Shown in pieces: positions 56,545 to 64,000 of a stretch of 64,000 nucleotides of DNA. The DNA is from Steinernema hermaphroditum. Taxonomy: Eukaryota > Nematoda > Chromadorea > Rhabditida > Steinernematidae. The position numbers and the translations under genes were made by a program. The stretch spans positions 646,012 to 710,011 of the forward strand of contig CM059623.1 in the NCBI GenBank assembly GCA_030435675.1, written 5' to 3'. The notes below the pieces were generated by a model. The model was given only the letters and a program-made list of their open reading frames with translations, was not told the origin of the DNA and did no database searches. Within the stretch, counting starts at the first letter, position 1. Each line of letters begins with the position of its first letter.

Positions 56545-58880
56545 ATGACCTGTAGATGGGACGAAACCACGGCCTCACACGACACGCGACCACATGGAAC
56601 GAGTTTTTTCACAAAATTTTGCAGCGATAACACACTCGACACAAGCAGAAATTCGAAAATTACGACCAGACCGGGACCGATCAAAGAAGGGAGCTGTGTT
56701 TTCCTCAGCCCAAAATTCGGTTGTACGATGGACAAAGCAATCGCTGCGGGACCCAATCCGTTCTCCTTCCTGTTCAAATTTTGTCTTGGTCTCGTTTCGG
56801 ATTGTGCCTGTTTCCGCTATGACGCTGAAGTCGTCAGTTTTGTTTTGGATCGGCCGTGATTCCGGTTGGTATTCCCACTGTGGACGCTCTAACGAAATAA
56901 TGATGAGATTTCGGTAAATCCGGCAGATTCTGGAATCGAGAACTGATTCGTGCGAATCCTGGGACCGAAGCTTTGGTTCCGAATGCTGCCGTCTTGTAGA
57001 CGTCTACGACAGGAAGCAGTAGGAAACGACTCCGTCATTCCTGCAAAACTTGTCTTTGACGTTGATCGATTCCGTGAGTGACTTCTCATTTATAAAAGGC
57101 AGTTGCTTGCAAGCGTGCGAATTTGTCGACATCGTCTGTGGAAGAGATATCTCGAACCTCAGTAATGCCTCAACCCGGGCGCATTTTATTCTGAACCCAC
57201 CCCATTTCCTGTTCACTTTTTATCACTTCTTTTTGCTCTGAAATGTGCGAAGAGACCACAAACCAGCAAACAAAAATAAGCGGCGAGTGATCGATGGAGG
57301 AGATCGTCTCACGAGGACTTTTCCATCGCACGTGGTGCAGAAATGCGACGGATCTGAACGCTGATTCTTTCTGCTTTTCGCTTTTTTTTCGTTCGCATCC
57401 AAAGTACGAATAGATTTGAGGTCAATGACAGTCACCTATAACAACTAGAGATCCATTAAATGAATGACCTTACTTATCACCAAGAACAGTCTCTGTACTC
57501 CCGTGACGGAGAGGGTTTAGGCGATTTTCTCTCGTTGTCATGTGTCAGCCTAAACTCTGAACTTTCATTTCGTCCTCCGAAGAGGACGTCTCGTCGGGAC
57601 AATGGCTCGGAACAGCTGACACTTGGAATGAAACATCGGGTGAACGCGAGGGAAAGGTGAATGAGTAATCGCAGGTTTCATGAGGTAGTCGACGAATCCA
57701 TTTCGTCACAAGATGAGTCATTTCCCATCCGTGCTCAAAAATGGTGTGGGTTCATGCTATCCAAAATGTCGTTTTTACAAGGACAACTACGCTGACAAAT
57801 GAAAAGCATCCAAGTGCCATTCGCGGATCGGGAGCGTGGAGTGGAAGATAATGTTGAGGATAAGATAGACTTTGACGTTGATTGAGCTGTTGCGTGCAAG
57901 CTGTAAGGAAATTTAAAAAAAAAGATCCTATGCGCTCTTTTTTCGTTTGTTCGTATTATGTCTTGAGATTCCCTATCTACAAAAAGCGCTTTTCTGAAAG
58001 ACACATCGAAGTGACAGACAGAACGTCCTGTCGGGAAATGGCGTGGTCTGCTATAAGTACAGGTATTGTTCCTCATTTTTAAAGCATTGGGAAGTGCACA
58101 GCTCTGCTCCGGAGATATAATCGAACAAGTGGATGCAACCTTATAATGGAAGAGTAGGGCAAAATGTTTGTCCGAGCAGCGATTACGTAGTGGGAAGATT
58201 ACCCTTAAGGTAATCGCCACTTACTGAATATTTCAAGGCTTCAAGGAACATAAACGATCGCCTTGTTCCGGCTTCGAGCACGTGTGAACTTGAATGAATC
58301 TTGGTTGACCTCTTAGAAACAGCTGCCCGGTACAACCTAGTCTTTAGAGTTGTGGAGTCATGGAACTTTGAGACGATAAACAGAAAACGTCCTTATCGCC
58401 TTGAAAATGATAAATAACGTTTGAAAGCATGCCCTTTGAAGTTGCGTACAAGGCAATCCTCTTTTGTTGGATCCAAGTTGCGTAGAGTCCCCGTCGAAAA
58501 ACTGTCATTTCCGATGGTTTTTGAAATCCAAATCGATTTTCGGTTCCAAGCTCTGTTCTGTTCATCCATCTATTTCGGATTCAGGTATTTCCACCATTAA
58601 AAAGGGCGCTGTGGATGCTAGATAATAAAGGGGTCATAAAACGCATCAGCTGGGTAGGGCCTTTCGAAAATGATCGAATTTCGGATGTGATTGTACCAGG
58701 TTCCCAAGTGACCTTTCCCTGTCACGCACGTCGTAGTTCAACGGACCAAAGTTCGGCCATCGTCCTTCTCCCTCGTGATAGGTCATCTCCTCCCGACAGG
58801 CGCCCAGATATTCTTAGCGCTGCCGAGCACGTCACCGCTCGAGCGCTGTTTTTCCTCAGCCTCCGGTCAGCTGATCGAAG
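56545..58880. other. Intergenic, no gene accepted
   Basis: The RPS-2 promoter side. The longest frame (57735-58220, -, 161 aa) has no motif, signal peptide or supporting neighbour and reads as chance. Others are shorter. Confidence 0.45.
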
Positions 58881-58889
58881 AACGCCGCC

Positions 58890-58905
58890 CAGCTGATCAT
58901 ATATA
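58890..58905 (+). promoter_or_regulatory. TATA-like element
   Basis: GATCATATATACG lies about 100 bp upstream of ATG 58999. Confidence 0.35.
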
Positions 58906-58998
58906 CGTGCGAGGCACCGCCATTCCCCAGAACTCGGTCCTTAGAGAAGAACCTCCTAATATCTTATTCGTTATAAGAACCAAAGCATCCTATTCGCT

Positions 58999-60844
58999 AT
59001 GGCCCAGGTCCCCAGACTACAAAACATTCTGCTCCGCCAATTCGCCCTCAACGACGACAGCCTCGAAACATGGCGATTCCTCCCCTTCAACGTGGCCACC
59101 CGACTCGCTCGGATCCGCGCCGATATTCTTCTCTTCCAACGCCTTCACGAGAACTTCGTGAAATTCCCGAGGGGATGCACAGTCTTGGATCCCGAGACGG
59201 GAATGTTCGATGCGGAGAAGTCGATCAAAGCGGCCAAAGACAAGATGGACATCTTGGACTATTTCCGTGTCTGTACAGTCAATAATTTGGAGCAGGTATG
59301 TTGCTTTTGGACATTTTTATCAAAATCAATGAATCGATTTTCGACTTTTCGGTATTTATTAAATAGTAAATTTAAAATAGACTGTGTGTTTTCGCCATCA
59401 CCTTCCTAGTTGACTTGTCGTGAAGAAACCTCAGCTCTTCTATTATTGATTTTTGACAACAGCTCGAGGCATCAAAGAGAAGCCTGTGTGTTCATATTTA
59501 GTCTTAAAAAGTCTGAGACATTATGAAAAGCTGAAAAGCGAAGGTGTACCGGTCTTTAAATAATTTTGATGTCTATAAACTCTATAAAGATAAAGTCTAG
59601 AAGTCCATCTATCCGTCGATAAAGAAACGGTACGTCTAAGTCTAGTCTTATCCCATATAGACTTAGACAGAGCTGCAATCTAGACACACCTTCATTTATA
59701 TCCTTGCGTCATTTTGTGTGTTATTGAGTACATCGACCGTCTGTTTAACCCTCGCCTCTATAAAGTCCTCATCGAGCCACTTAAACAAAGTTCAAGCCAT
59801 CGCTCTCTTATCGATTTTTGATTCAAAGCAGTTACGAAATCCCTCAAAAAGATTGCTTTCGTAAATACTTCGATTGATTTATGAGGCTTTCCGCATGGTT
59901 CGACAGCCAGGACAATCTCTGTTTACTCGTTTGAGTATGTGCAGAGGACGGCTAAGACATCAACTGTTTCCAAAAGTACATTTACGGGGTTTGCGATTCC
60001 AAAACACAGATCTAAGACACCGAAAGCCAAAAAACACACGAGTACATCTTCTGCAAAGGGAGTTTTTTTATAGGAATGTCGCTCCGTATGGGACGAACTC
60101 AGCGACTATCAGCGATTCAGCCTCATGAGCGACACTTTCCCCATCATGGCCATCGCCGTCGAGCTCTGGGACAATCCCCTTCACTATAACCACGCCGAGA
60201 TCATCAACTACTGTGCTTCGGTGCACTGCGCCGAAAACGGATGGATCCCTGGCCTCGTAAAGTGAGTTTTCGTCTTTCTATTACAAGCTCAGAAGCGCAA
60301 AAATGCAACGAAACGGCAAAAAAGTCCTTATAAACCTTCAGAAAAGTCTTTCGACACCGCTCAAATCAATATTGCGGGGTAGTCCTGCACCAAAAAATAG
60401 CAAAACACTACGTCACCGAAATCTCCCAAAACAACTGACTAATCCCCTCCCTTCAGGCACCTCCGCCGTGTCGAAGAACCCAAACTGCCTTCCACCGTCA
60501 CCGAGTGCCTGAATCGCGCCCTGCAACAGCGCCACTTCCACGTCGTCTTCCATCTCAGTACACAAGAAGAGTTCGCCCACCGTCTCATGCTCGACCGCAT
60601 CGAGTCCGGCTTCTTCCTTATCTTCCCCGACGGCCAGATCGGCACCTACTTCGCCTGCAAACTCTTCGCGATGGCCGCCTGCGTGCCAGGCCTCCGTCCC
60701 GTGGCCGCGACGCTCCTCCACTGCCTACATGAGGCCGACCGTCAGAAGCTCCGTGCGAATCTTGTTGACATCGACTCGAAGCGCGCCATCTGCGGTTTCG
60801 ACCTCACACGCAAGCAGCTCTCGTCGATGCTCGCAGTCAACTAA
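58999..60844 (+). CDS. Unknown conserved-looking 290-aa protein
   Basis: Three exons: 58999-59295, 60074-60261 and 60457-60844, in frame for 290 aa. No signal peptide or membrane segment. It is helix-rich: WRFLPFNVATRLARIRADIL, DYFRVCTVNNLEQ, MAIAVELWDNPLHYNHAEII, LHCLHEADRQKL. Two points suggest a real gene: sharp splice sites with matching phases, and high third-position GC in exons against AT-rich introns. Intron 1 is 778 bp, long for this window. I do not recognise a domain. It may be a lineage-specific nematode family. Confidence 0.7.
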
Positions 60845-60899
60845 CAAGAGGATCTCAGCAAGCCCTGTAAATATCAACAATGTTGTATATACGACATAA

Positions 60900-61669
60900 C
60901 TAATTAGCATACATCCAATCAATAACAAGGATCAAGAAACATAATAAAGCAATAATTTCAAGACTATACCATCTAGTAGGTTCAACCGCAACTTTCTTCT
61001 CTTCTCTTGGCTTATCTTCTTCGCTGAGGATCGAGGATGCCGGCACATCAGTTGATACACTGCGGCACGACAGAGGCGTTGACGCGTTGCTGTACTGTAA
61101 CAATGTTTCTTTACGCATATCCGTTGAAATTAAGATTGCATACTGCTCCTAGAGAGATGACTTCCGGATCTGGAGAAGCAGGAGAGCTGGCATCGTGACG
61201 AGAGTAACGGCGAGGTGGAGAAGCTATAGGGCGGTGTCGAGCCATGGGGCGCTGAAATAATCAGATCTTATAGGGATGAACAGAACATGAACAAACTGAC
61301 GAGCTGGAACTCGGGACTGCTTGAGGCAGAACGGTACGACGCGGGTGGTGAAGATGGAGGCGTGAAACGGTCGAGGTACTGAAAGGAGATATCACAATCA
61401 GAACTCTGAATTTTACACAAGGATGTCTTACCTCCTCGTCAGATTCGCTATTGTGGCGATCCATGTCTTCGCTCAGAAGATTGCGACGCCACTCCTCGCC
61501 AACGGCCAGGCGGTGCATCGAGTAACGGCCGATCGGCGAGATCATACCTGAAACAGCAAAATACTCGTTACTTCCGCCACCAAATGCAAAATGTCCATCT
61601 CGGGGTGAGGACAGTTCACAAGTTACCACGCGAAGATGACAGAACTGTCTTTGTCTGTGTCTGCAGCGG
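60900..61669 (-). CDS. Tail-anchored membrane protein with disordered Ser/Pro/Arg region (5' incomplete)
   Basis: Exons in phase: 61669-61627, 61547-61432, 61378-61301, 61251-61144 and 61094-60900. The chain runs from TKTVLSSSRGMISPIGRYS through RHNSESDEEYLDRFTPPSSP and RHRPIASPPRRYSRHDASSP to a single C-terminal membrane segment (WYSLEIIALLCFLILVIDW) ending MYAN. The design (long Ser/Pro/Arg cytosolic or nucleoplasmic part, one C-terminal helix) is that of tail-anchored ER or nuclear-envelope proteins. No LEM or SNARE motif could be recognised. Upstream exons may lie at 61750-61960. Confidence 0.6.
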
Positions 61670-61979
61670 CTGTAAAGACCTTCAATGAGGAGAAAGAATG
61701 TCTTCGAGACATTTTACACAAAATTAGACAGAAAGGGATACGGCATATTGAGTATGAATCAAATCGTTGTAAGACCCGAATCGGAATCCAGTCGTCGCTG
61801 AAGGCGGAAAATTTGAGATTCTGAGGTTGTTTTCTGTCCAGACGATGTCATTGCTTCGTCTTCTTGTGGGCTTATGTGCATTACGTAACATGGAAAAAGT
61901 TCTGAGAAGTGTTTTCTCATTGGTCGGCGCGCAGCTCGATTTTTCTGCTCTGAATCCAAAGGGAACGTTAATTTTCCTC

Positions 61980-62436
61980 ATCTATTCTGTTTGAAGGAAG
62001 TGGAAGGAAGGAACTCGATAGTTTTTATTGTGATTTTTCATAATTTTTGTTATTGTGCTACTTCTTGGTTCTGAAGCGGAATCGAGGTCAGGTCTTGTTC
62101 AAGCAGGAACAGCAAAATTGGTGCAGAAGTTTTGGTTGACTCCTGCAACGTTTGCGTCCGCAGAAATACTGTATTTGCCCACTCACAAAGTTGGTTAGTC
62201 CCTGCCAATGCATTTGGAGCGACGTTTTTGCCCGATTGTGGTGCTGTTTCTTGTGTGCATTCCAGGAACTCAATGTTGCACGCTTCCTCTAAGATCTCAT
62301 AGTTTGCGCTGTGGAATCTGCTGTTATTTGTGTAACATAACATCATTTGTGAAAAAACGTATTCGTCTTGCCTTATTTGATCGGTATTTCTGTGTGAAGT
62401 AGGCGACTCATTGCTCACATTTTGACTCCGCTCTTG
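61980..62436. other. Intergenic before the ankyrin gene
   Basis: Frames on both strands (for example 62050-62454, -) overlap the ankyrin start and have no motif. No feature is accepted. Confidence 0.4.
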
Positions 62437-62442
62437 TTTCAG
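62437..62442 (+). promoter_or_regulatory. Likely spliced-leader (or exon) acceptor of the ankyrin gene
   Basis: CTTGTTTCAG ends 2 bp before ATG 62445. A 2-nt 5' UTR after TTTCAG is typical of nematode trans-splicing. Confidence 0.5.
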
Positions 62443-62444
62443 AT

Positions 62445-64000
62445 ATGATCTCATCGAAGAGGACTTGCTTGAAGTGCAGCAAGAACGTCGTCGAAGCTTG
62501 TTGTCACAAGCTGCTTAACGACCAAGGCCCCGCACCACCGACGGAACAGGGCGAAGACACCGAATTCACGAAGGCCTGTTCGCAGGGGAATGCGAAGGTC
62601 GTAGGCGAATTCATCAAAAACGGGGTGGACGTCGAAAAGCGGAACAAAAACGGCTACACCCCGCTGATGTCAGCCGTCAGCGGGAACCATGTTGACTGCG
62701 TTAAGATCTTGCTTACCTGCGCCTGCGTCAACGCCGTTTTGGAAAGGACGAAGGATACTGCGCTTTCTATGGCGGCAGCTGCAGGACACGAAGAGGTAAA
62801 TGAGCGTTCTCTTTAGTTTGGAATGAACCACGAAAAACTTTAACCCTTTGGAATGTCGGACCTAAAACATAGGCAGGCGAGTAGACAGAGAAATTTGGCA
62901 TTTGGACAATTCTGCACGGTCCGTTATGAGTTTTGAGCAGTGAGAGTGGCCGATGACAATGCCTATCTCGAATCTTCCCCTCAATTTATCCCGTGCTATT
63001 CTAATGCCCGAATGTAAATACGGTCAATCTTTAGATCGTCAGCATATTAGTGAAGGCAAACGCAAACATCGAACACCGAAACGGCGGCGACTACACCCCC
63101 CTCGCGTTAGCAGCTTCCGGAGGCCACGTGAACGTTATGGAAACGCTGATCACGGCCGGGGCGCACGTCGACGCGATGACGGAATCGAAAATGCGAATTA
63201 CGCCGCTGATGATGGCCGCGATGAACGGAAAAGAAGAAGCGGTGAAGCGACTTCTGCAGTATGGCGCCGACATGCATGTCCAGATCGAGGGAAACAAGAA
63301 CACGGCACTGCAGCTGGCCGCCGCTAAAGGACGCACCGGTGTCGTCAAGCTGCTGCTGGAAGAGCAAAACATCGGTCGTTGGAAACCCGGCTCGTCGACT
63401 AAACCGAGCCCCTTCAACAACCACTTCAATCTGGAGCACCGCAACGGGAACGGGTACACGGCGCTTATGGAAGCGGCGCGCGAAGGCCACGTGGAGATCG
63501 GACGACTGCTGCTCCATTGGGGTGGCGATCCGAATACCGTCGCTGCGACGACGGCGCGCGACACTGCCTTGTCTTTCGCTGCCGAGAAGGGCCCCGTCGA
63601 GTTTGTCGAATCCTTGCTCGATTGCGGAGCCTATATCAACGCCCAAGTTCGGAAGAATTGCACACCCCTCTGGATTGCCTGTTGCGCTGGTAACGCGGAC
63701 GTCGTGAAGCTGCTGATCGAACATGAAGCCGATGTAAACCAGCCGGATGCGCGAGGAGTTACGCCACTCATGATCGCCTTCAAAAAGGGACATGTCGATG
63801 TATGAGCTCTCTCAAGTTACCGCTGTTAGCTGCATCGTTTAGGTAGTTCAAGGCCTTGTGAAACACGTCGCACGCCTGCACACTGTGGTTGATTTGGACA
63901 AGTACCTCCAGCGACCGGAGATGCAGAAGGATAATGAGCTCCGTCGTCGGTGCCTGGACTGCATGCAAGTCATCATTGCAGAGCAGATGCGCCAAGAGAG
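62445..64000 (+). CDS. MASK/ANKHD1-type ankyrin repeat protein (3' partial)
   Basis: Exons 62445-62795, 63035-63799 and 63843 to beyond the window. About nine to ten ankyrin repeats follow a Cys-rich start (CLKCSKNVVEACCHK). The repeat series ERTKDTALSMAAAAGHEE, ANANIEHRN, YTPLALAASGGHVNV, ITPLMMAAMNGKEEAVKRLL, GNKNTALQLAAAKGR, then NGYTALMEAAREGHVEIGRL and GVTPLMIAFKKGHVDVVQ matches the second ankyrin block of MASK/ANKHD1/ANKRD17. The start of the helical region after it (EMQKDNELRRRCLDCMQVII) matches too. MASK proteins are scaffolds in Hippo and receptor-tyrosine-kinase signalling, and usually end with a KH domain, which would lie outside the window. The large first ankyrin block is absent upstream. 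Confidence 0.88.

Noticed and set aside
57735..58220. 161-codon minus-strand frame as a gene
   Set aside because: No signal peptide, domain, splice partners or compositional signal; may be chance.
62050..62454. 134-codon minus-strand frame as a gene
   Set aside because: It overlaps the ankyrin start and its TTTCAG; no motif is seen.
63107..63793. 228-codon minus-strand frame
   Set aside because: Antisense of the ankyrin exon, a by-product of GC-rich codons.
1..64000. CRISPR arrays, operons with ribosome binding sites, rRNA genes
   Set aside because: The window is eukaryotic with spliced genes. No spaced identical short repeats or rRNA sequence were seen.

Overview
The window looks like a nematode chromosome segment, with gene models typical of a diplogastrid or rhabditid type. 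Most introns are 40-55 bp with clear GT...TTTCAG boundaries. TTTCAG sites lie just upstream of several start codons, as expected for spliced-leader addition. Gene families with nematode character include a degenerate nematode-type tyrosine phosphatase and a compact SH2-tyrosine kinase of the Fer type. TGATAAG sites, the binding sequence of intestinal GATA factors, sit upstream of secreted proteases. The species cannot be named from the sequence.

Layout. 1-3602 (+) is most of an insulin-degrading-enzyme type M16 metalloprotease, cut by the left window edge. It is followed at 3707-3905 (-) by a broken inverted copy of its own N-terminal exon. From about 5.8 to 39.4 kb lies a dispersed array of nine intact secreted S1-fold serine proteases (seven on -, two on +) and one single-exon relic. 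Unrelated genes and repeats are embedded in the array: a pseudophosphatase (11.8-13.1 kb), mitochondrial porin VDAC (21.1-22.3 kb), a relic of a Maverick/Polinton-type element (about 23.3-24.8 kb), a small unknown paralogous family (24.9-27.8 kb) and repeats. 33.1-49.2 kb is gene-poor and repeat-rich, with a 1.16-kb and a 1.2-kb fold-back structure, tRNA-derived SINE-like sequence, a Helitron relic and CGAGTC-rich satellites. From 49.2 kb to the right edge come ordinary single-copy genes: a CHH/ITP-type neurohormone, an SH2-tyrosine kinase, a tail-anchored protein, ribosomal protein uS5 (RPS-2), a novel 290-aa protein, a second tail-anchored protein, and a MASK/ANKHD1-type ankyrin protein that runs off the window.

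The strongest signal is the protease array. All members share one gene architecture, with up to five introns at the same places and one exactly at the zymogen cleavage site. They share a 'SEL|I/V' style activation junction instead of Arg/Lys-Ile, an invariant Gly at chymotrypsin position 189, and loss of the Cys191-Cys220 disulfide. Most copies also share a compact core promoter (TATTTAAC about 30-40 bp before ATG, CACTCTCAA next to ATG) and upstream TGATAAG sites; several also carry TCACGCGA. They look like a recently amplified, probably gut-expressed and secreted protease family with unusual activation and specificity. Function and expression are inferred, not shown.
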